Positions 46,265-58,038 of a DNA stretch of 64,000 nt are shown here, piece by piece. Within the stretch, counting starts at the first letter, position 1. Each line of letters starts with the position of its first letter. This DNA is from Mesocentrotus franciscanus. Its lineage: Eukaryota; Echinodermata; Echinoidea; Camarodonta; Strongylocentrotidae. The stretch is taken from assembly GCA_037976565.1 (NCBI GenBank), contig CP137674.1, positions 33,731,216 to 33,795,215 of the forward strand, written 5' to 3'. The notes beneath the pieces are model-generated. The model worked only from the letters and a program-made list of their open reading frames with translations. It was not told where the DNA came from and searched no databases. The position numbers and the translations under genes were made by a program.

Positions 46265-48299
46265 AGCTAAATGTAAAGTACATGTACATGGCCCCAATTC
46301 TTTTATTGTATATGAAATCACAGAAATATTGCGGTATATAGTGGTAATGAAATCGCAATAACGTTTTTAAGACGTAACCAATAAAGTAACCTTCATTCTC
46401 TCATTAATTTTGATGTGGTTACAACTATCAAATATCAAAAGGGCCAGGGGAGAGGAAAATGAGGGGGTGGGAAGAGAAAAAAACTGAGAAGAGAGAAAAG
46501 AAAAGAGAGAAAGAAAGAGTGTGTGTTTGTTGAATGATGAACTGTCTGTAACAATAATATCATTTAAATATACATGACTATATGGACCATTTTTTTTCCT
46601 TCTTAAAAAAGATTATGCGAATTACTCTTTACAATACGTTAATTCATATTCAGCTTATTTAGTCTTTATGTTAATAACCTGATTTTATTTCTTATGAAGG
46701 GTTTTGCTAAAGGTAGTTTAGTTTCGCAATTGTGATATGAAAATTTGTAAATACATTTATTTGTTGTGGAAAAACGTGAAAATGAACCCGAGTGTAGACC
46801 TACACCAAAGGAGAATTTCATAGCTATTTTGTACCGGCATCCTTTGAGTAGTCTGTAGGCACAGACTCTAATTTGATACTTTACTATAATTCCTAAAGCC
46901 TTGAGCACAGGGCTAGCTCTTGTCAGTCTCTGGCTGTGTCAGCAGCTCAATTAGATGGCATATATATGCAGTATGCCGTTAGCCTAGTCTCAAAGTGCAG
47001 ACACTGTTACGCAAAACGAAACAAGGGTTTGTGCCTGTAAACTATCATTTGAGAGACATTTCTATCAACCCTCTCCAAATTATCAAAACGTTGCATGGTA
47101 TGTTTGGGATATATTTTTTTTTATATATTTATCAGAGACAGCGGGTAGAAGTAATTCACGTAAAAAAGACATATGGGAAATTAAAATACTAAAATCTTAA
47201 TTTGTGAAAGTATATTTCACTTCTCATAACCTATATGTGGCTAAGAAGAATGTATGGAGTGTCTTCTGGAATCATTCAAAGGTATAATACATGTTTATAG
47301 ACTTTATTATATAAAAAAATCTATTAAATGTAATACAATGTATGTAGTCAGACACACAACCAAAATCGTTTATTTTTTAATCATGACTGTACATATGTAC
47401 ATTTTATTTCAATTTCTTGTAAGATCTAAGTAGCACATAGAATGTACAGCTTTACAAAATATCATAGATCACATTAAACAAGTTTTTCAAATGTTAATAA
47501 ATACATGTACATACAAAGCAGTATTTCAGAAGATAGACAATGAACAGAGCTTTCTTGAAAAGCAGATCCATTGACTTCCAATGGTACTGAATGAAACTAC
47601 CCCGTTGAAAGAAATCATTAATAAATAAATAACTTAATAATTATTAATTCTACATCTTTGGTATGAAACTATGGAAAAAGATAATACATAGTTATCGTAT
47701 TCATTACAAATTCATATAGTGAATAATGCTATGGTTAATTCATGAGTACAATGAACCAGCAAATGATCAACTATGCGAACATATTCCCTTGTGTTTCACA
47801 TAACCACCCATGTTCTGCAGTATAAATAGCACATTTTTTATCACTACATAAGGCTACTAGATAATGTTACTGCGAGTCTTCAATAGTGAAGTATACTTTC
47901 CGTATAATAAAATCACAGCATAATTTACAAAGAAAAAATAATGGAACAAATTGTCAAAATACCTTTATTAAATGAGTACATAATATGTGACCCGTCACGT
48001 CAAAAGGATACAGAAGTCGAAAAAATGTCTAATTTGTGCCCACAAAAATTATTAGATTTTTACGATTTTCCATGTTTCATGAATGCTCTCTCTAAAAAAA
48101 TGAGTAAAAATGATCACGGGAAAGGGTCGGTTTTCCTGCGAATGTTTTTTTCGGTCACCACTTCTATTTTTCGGACAGTGAAGCGAGGTCCAGCGCTCAA
48201 GAAGGCTATCTGCTAAGTTCCGTCCCCTAGCGACGTACGGCTAAGGTCATTGGCGGTCCACAGTCACACGATCTCTGTAAAGAATTCTCTCAGTTTAAT
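46265..48299. other. Intergenic, no gene seen
   Basis: AT-rich. Contains a repeat end at 47987-48020 (GTGACCCGTCACGTCAAAAG) that recurs inverted near 56861-56885; the small ORF over it is repeat sequence. Confidence 0.55.
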
Positions 48300-49290
48300 G
48301 TCGTGTGCTACGCTTATTCTTTAAAAAGCAGCTTTCTTAAAAGCGAATAGAAAAGAAAGATAAGAGAGAACGGGAACTGTGCCGTAATTACAAGGGCTGG
48401 ATTTAGAACGAGAGAAAAAACTATCAGAAATCGCCAGGTCTTAAATCTTAGTCCTTAAAAAACGGCAACTTCGAAAGCTCTTTTAAATCACGCATTTATA
48501 ATTTAGAAACAGTTCCTGTTCTCTCTCCTTTCTTTTCTTTTTCGTTCATTTCAAAAGAGCTATAAATTAATGGATGAATACGAGTCAAGTTGGACTTAAC
48601 AAGGGAGGAGAAGAGATAATCATCAAACAAAAGATCTATTCGTGAAGAAAACGTTTTTCACCTTGCTGTTTGATAGAAGAAGAGAGGAGATACAAAAGAA
48701 AACTAAAAGAAAGAACAGGAAACGTGGCGAGATTTCATGAGCGTGATTTAGGAAATTAGGAGAGAAAAAAAGATTGTCTGGCCAGGGGTGTATTAATTCT
48801 TAATCTTAAAAAAGGAAATATCTATAGCTTAATTAGCTCTTTTCAAAAGTGGAGGGAAAAGAAAATAGCATTTCAAAGAGAGAACAGGAACTGTATCGAG
48901 ATTGTGAAACAGTTTTTTTTAAAGAAAGAATCATTGATTTTTTTTTCTAAAGATCTAGTTAACTAGGGCGGAGAAAAGAAAATCGTTACACAAAAGATAT
49001 GTTCATGATGCGGCTCTTTCCACTTCACGTCGCCGTTGGATGAAAGTAGATGAGCGAACACAAAAGAAAGTTATCTGTTAAAAGAGCAAACAGGTGCTGT
49101 GTCGATCAAAAGTGCGTGATTTTAGAAAGAGAGATCAAAAGATCGTCTGGTCAGGGCGTTTTCATTCTTAATCTTTAAAATGCAGGATATCTTATAACCC
49201 TTTTGAAAAGCAAAAAGAAAAGAAAGTAGGCTTTAAAGAGGGAGAGAAAAACAAATGGGTCAAGATAATTAAACAGGCGCTGTTTTCTTA
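48300..49290. repeat. Degenerate tandem repeat
   Basis: A recurring motif (AGAGAACAGGAACTG, CGAGATT, GCTCTTTTCAAAAG, AGAAAAGAAAG) appears several times at irregular spacing of roughly 180-370 bp. The copies are diverged and no protein is evident. Confidence 0.5.
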
Positions 49291-50510
49291 TTTTAAAGGA
49301 GAGAATAATGTTAAGGGCGTGTATATCTTGCACAAAAAGCAAAACATTTTTCGGAAACCTCAGAGAAAATTCTTTACAGTATAAATCGTGTTGTGTATAT
49401 CTTCACTTCACCGTTTAACATTATGATACCAGAGAGATGCTATAAAAGAGAGATGATAGATGATACATCGTCTAATTAAAAAAAGAAAGATGGCTAGCTT
49501 TATGATCAGACACGATTTTTGTCTATATATCATGTGCAATAAGTCTAGTGTAGGGGACACCGGGGCTAAACGCAACAAGGGTAAGTTGTAACAAATTTCC
49601 TTTCTCAATTCAATCAACCAAATCAATTAAAACATTTAAGCGCGGATGCCAATATTGGCCAAGCATTTATTACAGTAGAATCTCCGTTCTTGTTTCCCTT
49701 TACCGGTATAATTGTTTTTCTTATGTTATATATGTTTGTACTCTATATTTTGTCAAATATGTAAATGTTTAGTTTTTATTAATGTTATATTTTCATGTAT
49801 TTCTTGTATTTTTGTATATCACATGTTTGTTATATGTCGTCCTAGAGGGCGTACTTGGAAAGCAGTTTATATTTTAAATAAAACTTGAATAAATAAATAA
49901 ATAACTCCACCATAGATGCCAAACCTGCGGTTAAAACAAACCTGATACGTTCACCCTTGGCTTGGCCATGTTTTTGAGCCTGGTCAGTAGAGTTTTAATT
50001 TTGCAATAGTTTTGTCATATAGTGGGTAGAGGTTTTGAAGAAGAAAAAAAGTGGCAGGTATGGTGTGAAATGTTGTTTGAAGCACATTTGGCATGTTAAA
50101 GAGTGATGGCACGTGGCTTTGTTTTTGAAAAAAAAAATGGTATACACCGACACACTGGGTCACGTTGTAACGGGTTGTTACAACTTGCCCCGCATATGTT
50201 ACAACCTGCCCTAGGCTAGGAGCTTTACCTGTGTTTTGATATAATTGTGAGACCCCTAAGAATATAGACCCACTTTTTTTGGGGTATAAATATTAGTAAA
50301 CCAGCTTAATATACACACGATTCCTTACATCATTACTGATGGGGGTGTAGGGGCAGTTGTCCCTCCAAATAAAATTCAAACATGGTTTATTTCTAATTCA
50401 ATACCAGTAATGTAAAAATGTTGCTGAAATGACATGATTTTCCAGGATTTGTTGGAAAATGACAAATTCCCAAATTTACAGTCAGGCAAAAAATATGCTT
50501 ATTTAGAAGC
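49291..50510. other. Intergenic, no gene seen
   Basis: No supported ORF or structured repeat apart from short AT-rich runs. Confidence 0.5.
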
Positions 50511-50514
50511 CTAC

Positions 50515-51110
50515 ATGTCAGGGCCAGCGGAACGGCGGGGCTCTGGGGTCTCCCGCCCGGCCCCCTCCTCATTTTTTTTAAAGAGTATTTTAAAGAGAAT
50601 TAGAAAGAAAGAAAAATGATGTGCCAGTACGTGTCACAAATGAAGTATCAAAATATGCTCATCTAACCGTAATTAAATGCCTAAAACCCCTGAGCTTAAT
50701 TCCTCCCCCTGGATCCCACCAAGGGCCCTAAGGCGGCCACTGGCTGCTCATCTGACAATAATTTAATGCCTAAAACCCCTGAGCTTCGGGGGGCTCCGCC
50801 CACTAGACCCCGCGCCAATTTTTTGAGAAAGTATGTTAAAGAGAAATAGAAAGAAAAAATAGTCATGCGCCTGTGTTACATAGTATCAAAATAATTATGC
50901 TCATCCGACCGTTATTAAATGCCTAAAATCCCTGAGCTCCTGGCAGCACCAACCCCTGGACCCCACCAGGGGGCCCTAAGGCGAGCACCTGGATGCTCAT
51001 CTGACCATAGTTTAATGGCTGAAACCCCTGAGCTTCTAGGAGCTCCGCCCCGTAGACCCCACACGAATTTTTTGAAAAAGTATGTTAAAGAGAAATAGAA
51101 AGAAAGAAAG
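50515..51110. repeat. Tandem repeat, about 249-bp unit, about 2.4 copies
   Basis: The segment CTGAGCTTC-GG-GCTCCGCCC ... AAGTATGTTAAAGAGAAATA recurs at about 50782 and 51031, with a diverged copy before. Located directly upstream of the transposon-like ORFs. Confidence 0.75.
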
Positions 51111-51362
51111 AAAGGATAGCGACCTGCCTGTGCATCTATTCTAACACGGTAACATTCATCTTCATCGCTTCCTCCATCATATTTGCAGGTGTTTTTTGCA
51201 GCCAGCTCTCTCATTTTGTTTATTCATTGACGTCCATGTTTTTCAAATTCTAGCGACAACTCTCAAGCTACCGTAATTAACAGTCATGAGATCTTGCCAA
51301 TAAAAGGTGCTCTAAATTGGTCGTAACTACTAACCAGTAATCCAAATGATTCTGAGGATGAT

Positions 51363-52119
51363 TTGGGCTTCAGGAAGCGGAAGAGGAAGATGCCTTCAAG
51401 ATACATAGAGGACGACGATGACTGTGACTTGTTTGTTGACAGTCTTGACACAAACTCTGACAATAACGAAGCAACAGTAAATTTCCCAACACCACCACGT
51501 CCTCATATTGCAAGAGCCAATAAGTTCCCAGTCATCGCTGCCAGAACTTCAACTGTCAAGGAAAATCGATTACCATCTATTAGAGCCAATAAGCCAATAA
51601 GTCCCCAGGAGCTGCTAGAAGTTCAACATCGGAGAAAAATACACCCCTGACTGTAGCTATTACCAGGAAGTTTGCTGCCTTGGAGGCAATAAAACAGAAG
51701 CAAGACAGACAAGAGCAGATGCTCTCACAAATACTGCAACTGCTTGCTGAGGCCAATTTGGCCGGAGGAGTACGGGCTGCTGTTGATGAGGAGGAGGGGC
51801 TTCCAAACTATGATGTTTGTTGACAGTCTTGACATAAACTCTGACAATGACAAGCAACAGTAAATTTCCAACACAACCACGTCCTCCGGTTGCAAGAGCC
51901 AATAACTTCCCAGTCACCGCTGCCAGAACTTCATCTGCTGAGGAAATTCCATTACCATCTATGAAGACACCTAGAGCCAATAAGTCCCCAGGAGCTCCTA
52001 GGAGTTCAACATCAGAGGAAAATACACTCCTGACTGCAGCTATGACCAGGATGTTTGCTGCCTTGGAGGCTATAAAACAGAAGCAAGACAGACAAGAGCA
52101 GATGGAACAAGAAGAGTGA
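51363..52119 (+). CDS. Duplicated acidic/coiled-coil ORFs upstream of the transposon-like gene
   Basis: Two tandem copies (about 51429-51720 and 51815-52103, offset 386 bp) each encode FVDSLD-NSDN, NFPTPPRP-like, ARAN-FPV-AARTS, ANKSPGA-RSSTSE and FAALEAIKQKQDRQEQM segments. The first copy starts with a basic stretch (RKRKRK) and an acidic run. Frames in both copies are broken by single missing bases. Product unknown; possibly the N-terminal part or accessory ORF of the downstream element. Confidence 0.5.
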
Positions 52120-54661
52120 TAGCAACATTTAGAAAGTCTCTGAAGAAAGCACACTTCACCGGTCCCCCTGAGAAAGTACCCAGAACCTGTACTCAACCGA
52201 GTCATGCTTTTGATTCCCAAAGTACAGCAACCAGATCACTTGCCTCCAACCCTGCATCAATACCTTCTGCACCTATTGATCGTGATACCCAAGCACATCT
52301 ACCAGATCAGATGCACCTCTTGATCATGATGCCCCAAGCACATCTGCCAGATCAGATGTCTCTGACCCTGCATCAATACCTTTTCAACATATCCACGAAG
52401 AAACAATCCCAGTTCCACATCTGAGTGTATTGGATTTCTTTTGGTGGTGGAAAGTGCAGAATGGCAATACTCCACTCCATGCTAGTTTCATGAGCTGGTT
52501 CACCAAGGATCATCTTCCTTTGCAGAGAATTACTTACATGGAACCAATGTCCAAGTCCCCAACAAATAACGATGTAGTAAGGGAGACGATGGTACGCTCT
52601 TTGAATGTTGCCAAGGAAACTGGGCAGGATCATGCGGTAGTGACATACGATTTAGCTGTCGCCCTAAAGGCATATTCTATCCAAGCTCTTGAATCGCCGG
52701 CCTTTGACAAGCTGCTGATAATGCTTGGCAACTTTCACATTAAACTGGCATTCTATGGTGCTATTGGAACCATGATAAACGAATGTGGCATCGAGTTCAT
52801 CTTATCAGAGGCAGACATCCTAGCAGAAGGGTCAATGGTCAGATTCATCAAAGGAAAGTTCTATAACTGTTGCACCCGGATCCATGAGCTTCTCGCAAAT
52901 GTTCTAGAGCAGAAGCTCTATAATCGTTTCCTCGAGAATGTAGGTGATGAAGATATCCAAGCTCTCCAAGATCTGATGACCATGATGCCTGAAACGTCTG
53001 ACCTGTTGGAACAACCGTCTGATCCTGTGATTGTTAAGCACATTCAGGAGTATAAGGAATACTTATTGGTTGTTATTGATGGTCATCTTGGGCCAACTGC
53101 TCAGTTCTGGGCTATATGCATCTTACTCATCAATCGTCTACATCGAGATGTGCAGAGGTGTGTCAAAACGAATGATGGTGAAGGATACATTATGCAGGTA
53201 CTACCCATGCTCCTTGAGGTGTACTTTGCACTCAATCGTTCAAATTATGCAAGATGGGGGACACTCTTCCTGCAGAAGCTGAAGAGCACAGGCCCAAAGT
53301 TCCAGGAAACCTTGAAGAAGGGAGCATTTTTAGTCAGGCGTACAAAGAAGAATTACAGCAGATCGGCTGTTGATCTCTCCCTGGAACAGACGTTAATCGA
53401 GATGCTGCCTCACAAATGAAGGGGATTGTTGCTTTCCGCAATCCAGAGAATGCCATGAAACGATGGTCATTAGCTTTGACCCAGCGAGCAATGGCAGTCA
53501 CTGAGCTGCGATCGCTCTCTGGGCTTGACATTGGAGGGAGTCCGTCAGTGCAGTGCCGCCCATCAAGAATTTGCAGGGACAACAAACAGATTGCAACTCT
53601 CAGTGCTACAATAGATGAATTCTGCAATCCCTTTTCTCCTGACACACTAACATCACTGGTGAATCTTGCAACCGGTCAGGCAGCATCTGAAACAACAACA
53701 TTCTACCTGCTAAATACACTGAAGCGAGGAAAAGAACAAAGGGAAAAGTTCCAAGTGGAGTGGTCAAAAGACAGTAGTCGATTCCTGCGACTAGTGAAAC
53801 GTGTAAAGGTCCAAGACTTTGCAGTTGACAATGCGAAAAACAAAGCAAAAGTCATCAAGTCTCAAAATATCAGATCCAATGCAGAAAGCTTGGGGGACAT
53901 GTTTGTGCGGATAGTCGTAGTCATTGCAGAGAAGGCATCATTTGATCTTCATTCTGTTCTTACGAACCCCATCACAACTTACCCCCTCTCCCTTGCACAT
54001 TGTGATGGGACCCGTGTCAAAACCAGCAAAGCAACTCTCCTAAGGAAATTAGAATCGCTCCAGTCTGCCCTACTCACTGAAGAAGACAAACCCAGGAGCT
54101 ATGTTCAGGTGTACGATGGAGGGCTACTTCTCCACTCCATTATATCCCAGACACATGTAGGAGCAAGTTATGCATCAATAGCAGGTCCATGCTCTCAGTT
54201 GTCATGGCGAGTAAAGCATCTGAAGCACATATCTTTTTGGACAGATATGAGGGAGCATCAATAAAAGACAGTGAAACGAGGTTGAGGGGTGCAGTGGATA
54301 CTAACTATATCATCACTGGACCAGAGCAGACAATCAGACAGAGTGCATCAAAACTACTGCTTTCAAGAATGAACTATCAAAATTCATCTTGAAAGAATGG
54401 GGGAAGGAACACTACTGGAACACCTACAGCGGGAGAACCCTCTTCGCATCATATGGAGGAGATTGCTATCAGTTCACTCCAGATGACAGTGGAAATATAG
54501 AAGTAACACATCCTGACTTCCTTCAAGGGGATCATGAGGAGGCTGATACATTGGTCGCCTTTCATGTCACAAACATCAGATCTCAGAACATTATGGTGAG
54601 GGCATCTGACACATCATCATCGAACCAATCGCAAATTTTCAAAAAACCCCAGCTAGACTGA
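52116..54661 (+). pseudogene. Transposon-like uncharacterised metazoan protein, frame-disrupted, 3' truncated
   Basis: Four ORF pieces form one protein of about 830 residues if single bases are restored near 52288, 53390, 54181 and 54360. I recall this as a large repeated family of predicted proteins without a named domain in cnidarians, echinoderms and other invertebrates. Visible landmarks: VTYDLAVALKAYSIQ, a GNFHIKLAFYGAIG block, SLEQT followed by NRDAASQMKG, GASYASIA, IITGPEQTIRQSASKLL, KEWGKEHYWNTYSGRTLFAS and, near the C-terminus, HEEADTLVAFH with RASDT. The HEEAD and S-DT acidic positions resemble the metal-binding residues of PIN/FEN1-like nucleases (inference). The sequence departs from the family right after RASDT, so the end is missing. 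No introns are evident. Confidence 0.6.
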
Positions 54662-55860
54662 CTGCCAGTGACAAGTAGACAGCAGACTGAATGTAGAGAT
54701 AATAGAAACTTGAATCAAACTGACTGGGGCATTCAGTGATCATGCTAAATATATATACAGATAAGTCTATTGGTGTCTTTTTTCAGAAACAAAATGTGTA
54801 GGTTCAAATATCAAACTTTTAAAGATAAGTTATTACTTGTAAAGCTTCTCAGAATTAGTTTATGTTGGTGTATGGTTTTTCATTCATAAATCAGGAGTGG
54901 ACCTCTGTAGTCAAATAGTTTGCATTTGTGTTATTTATATCAATCATTTTCAAGCTGTTTGCACGAATGGGTGACATTATGAAAGGGAAGACTAATCTCC
55001 TCTGCCTTTTAATTACAATGGTTGTGAACCAATGCACCTAACTTGATATTATCATGTTTGTTTATTTTTACACGAAATATAACATCACTAACGGTGACAG
55101 AAATAAGTGAAATAATTCCTTACGCAACATGGGATGAAGAAGAGCAGATAACAATATTAATCAACTTTTGCTTTCATCCAGCTTCTGCATTTCTGACACT
55201 TTTCAAGTCAAATGTATTCATCATAAGTAGGGTTAATTATTTTTATCATTGTTATTATTGTAGTTTACTTTTTTCTGTGGTGCACTTGAAGTACATGTTT
55301 TTCTATGTTCCTGTAATATTTTTGGGCAAAAATATTATTACTCATTTTACTGTGTACGAACAATTGCTAATGGTAAGTAATGGTTATGTCGTGTTATACA
55401 GGATTACATTTAACACATGAAAATGTTAGATTTCAGATTATGATTGGTATTACAATGTGACATAATTGATTCCTTTGTCTCATGATAGGGGTAAAATTAA
55501 TGAGCAATAGTTCTAGATGAGTTGGCAAAGACAAATCTACTAAAAATGGGTGGGGTGCAGGAGATTTTTTCTTAATTACTAGATTGAGGTACCCAACACA
55601 TTATAATTGAAGGAGTTTTGTAAATAGTACACAATCAATCATAATGTACTTCACTTACCCGTTATGATGATGGGTGCTTGTGCAAGTGATGATGGTGGTG
55701 TGTGTGTGTGGAAGGGGGAGAGATGGTGATTGCAATAGGCAGGGTAGTAGGCCTACACTCAAATCCAAATAAGTAGTTGCAAGCAGGTTGGTTGGGGCAT
55801 ATGTCAAGTATGCACACCCACCCCCCCCCTTCCATCACCACCACTATGGCATTGATGAGC
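54662..55860. other. Sequence downstream of the transposon-like gene, no gene seen
   Basis: AT-rich; the 125-codon ORF at 55043-55420 is hydrophobic and Ile/Phe-rich without recognisable features and is probably chance. Confidence 0.5.
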
Positions 55861-56580
55861 ATTTTTAAAGGTTACATTCAAGTTGATCTAGCTAAAATAT
55901 GTGGGTCAGGGCTTTTGGGGGCGTCTGTCGGGTACATCCCACCACTTTAAATGTCTGGCAATCGTCAATCTCGTTAGAGTAGACTATGGCCAACATTCTC
56001 TAACTGGTTTCAGGAGGTTACCTTTCTAGCTGATCTAACTCATTATGGGGGTCGGGGGCTTTTGGGGGCATCTGCCGGGTACACCCCACCACTTAAAATG
56101 TCTAGCAATGGTCATCCATGTACCAGTACACAATGTCTAACATTCTCTAACTAGTTTCAGGAGGTTACCTTTCTAGCTGATCTAGCTCATTATGGGGATC
56201 GAGGGCTTTTGGGGGCGTCTGCCGGTTACACCCAACCACTTAAAATGTCTGGCAATGGTCATCCATGTTCAAGTAAACGATGCTGAACATTTTCCTGTTG
56301 TTTTCATGAGGATACCTAGCTCAATATGGGGGGTCTGCCGGCTACGCCCCACCACTTAAAGTGTCTGGCAATTTCCTCATAACTTTCATAGGGTTACCTT
56401 TCCAGCTAATCTAGCTAATTATGTGGGTCAGGGGCTTTTGGGGGCATCTGCTGGGTACATCCCACCACTTAAAATGTCTGGCAATTGTCATTCTTGTTAG
56501 AGTAGACTATGGCCAACATTCTCCAACTAGTTTAATGGGGTTACCTTTCCAGCTGATCTAGCTCAATATGGGGGGCTTTG
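55861..56580. repeat. Tandem repeat, about 147-bp unit, five to six copies
   Basis: Units start near 55885, 56032, 56179, 56316 (shortened), 56409 and 56554. Each carries GATCTAGCT, GGGGCTTTTGGGGGC and CACCACTTAAAATGTCTGGC. Confidence 0.88.
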
Positions 56581-57780
56581 TTTTATTCAAATTAATTAAC
56601 GGTTGCTAGGACCTTTTTCAGAATAAAATAAGACAGTAAAATGAAAAATCCTCAAGCTTGAAGACTAAACGGAAGTCAACCTTTGGAAGCCTTTTTTCTT
56701 GTAAAAGTACTTTTTTAAACCCTATTCCTCTCACTGTTTAAAGGATTATCTCCACTAATATTCCCTCTCTAGAGTTAAGTTTATATCAAATCGAAGCTTA
56801 TGAAACAGAGAATCAGAATTGATTATAAAATAGAATTTGAAAAAATGTGACTTCTGTCTCCTTTTGACGTGACTGGTCACATATACGTGTAGATAAAATC
56901 AAAAATGTATTTGTTTATTTGTCATGTACATAAGTGTAGAAAGCAGTTAAGGTTGGCTAGGATTTTTAAAATATTTTTTTCTCTGTACCCATCATTCCTA
57001 AGGTGATTGATAATACATGTACGTATGTAATTGTATATAATTTGTAGGCGAGACAGTACTTACATGCATGACCTAAAGAGGGCAGCATCTGTATTAGGAT
57101 GACTACCCCATGGACCTCCATACTGTGTGTGACTATACTATTCTAGAGACAACAATACCACTCCTGGAAATATTAGTTTCATTGTAGGAGTAAAAGCTTT
57201 ATTAACAATCATCTTTTCAAAGCCATGTAAGGGATCTCAGAAGTACATAAACAGAATGGAGTGTACAAATATTTTCTTCTTTTTTTCTTCTTTTGGATGG
57301 ACACATTATCAAAAATACTTTCCTTGTGCAAAGGGTTATCATTAGACAGGGGTTACAAAACATTAATGGAATGTTAGGAAATGACTACAGTATATAAGAA
57401 GAAAAGAAAAGAGCAGCGGAAGAGAAATCTTACTTCTTATCTTTTTTTCCCCCCTCCCATTTCCCCCTTTTTTTAGTATGGAGGAAAGGTCATTTGATTA
57501 CACTACCACAATGCCACGCAACTGCTCCTGATAGCGCCATAACCTTTTTAACAAGTGTCATGAAACTTTTGAAAGTAATTGCAAAATACAGACCTCCCAC
57601 TGCATGGTAAAATGGAATTAATTGTATAAAGTTACCCGGTCACATGTCTCGGGTCAAAACTGAGTGAGTTATTAATTATAAAGCTATATTCATTCAAAAT
57701 CTGTGATGCAGCCACTAAGCTGAATTGTTTAAATTCTGAACAAATGACTGGAAATCAACAGTTTTGGAATGATGAACCAG
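56581..57780. other. Intergenic, no gene seen
   Basis: AT-rich, with the inverted repeat end GACTTCTGTCTCCTTTTGAC at about 56863, a partner of the one near 48 kb. SPICE1 3' UTR may reach into the right part. Confidence 0.5.
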
Positions 57781-57916
57781 AGCCCTGTTTCGTAAAATCG
57801 TTTTCAATAACTGTCACAGTTCTATGACAAATGTAATCCTAGCCAATCAAATGTAAGGATTTCAGTAGCTTTATTCGTACCTTGTTATTGACAACAAGTT
57901 TTATGAAACAGGGACC
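57781..57916. mobile_element. MITE family B, copy 2
   Basis: Inverted termini CCCTGTTTCGTAAAA and TTTTATGAAACAGGG with interior AGCCAATCAAATGTAAGGAT. It lies just downstream of the SPICE1 stop codon and could contribute 3' UTR sequence or a polyadenylation signal (minus-strand AATAAA at 57870-57875). Confidence 0.75.
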
Positions 57917-57984
57917 GGATGAGAGATGAGATCAGCATGGACAATCAAGCTCTAGGGATGATTCCAGTTTAAAATGTTATGATA

Positions 57985-58038
57985 TCAAGTTGAGATGTGG
58001 GCCTTGAGTGCAAAGAACTGCTCCTTCCCTGGTGAATC
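57985..58038 (-). CDS. SPICE1: SPICE1 exon: last, with stop
   Basis: Reads DSPGKEQFFALKAHIST then TGA (57985-57987); human SPICE1 ends WFALSTHVS. The homologous frame begins directly at the CAG|GAT acceptor (phase 0) while the previous exon leaves in phase 2, so one base seems missing (a second G would fix it) or an exon is unrecognised. Confidence 0.82.
   Translation of the reverse strand, partial: DSPGKEQFFALKAHIST

Noticed and set aside
47941..48216. 91-codon plus-strand ORF
   Set aside because: Begins in repeat sequence that recurs at 56.9 kb and shows no protein features.
55043..55420. 125-codon plus-strand ORF rich in Ile/Phe/Tyr
   Set aside because: AT-driven composition, no start context, no similarity I recognise; treated as chance.
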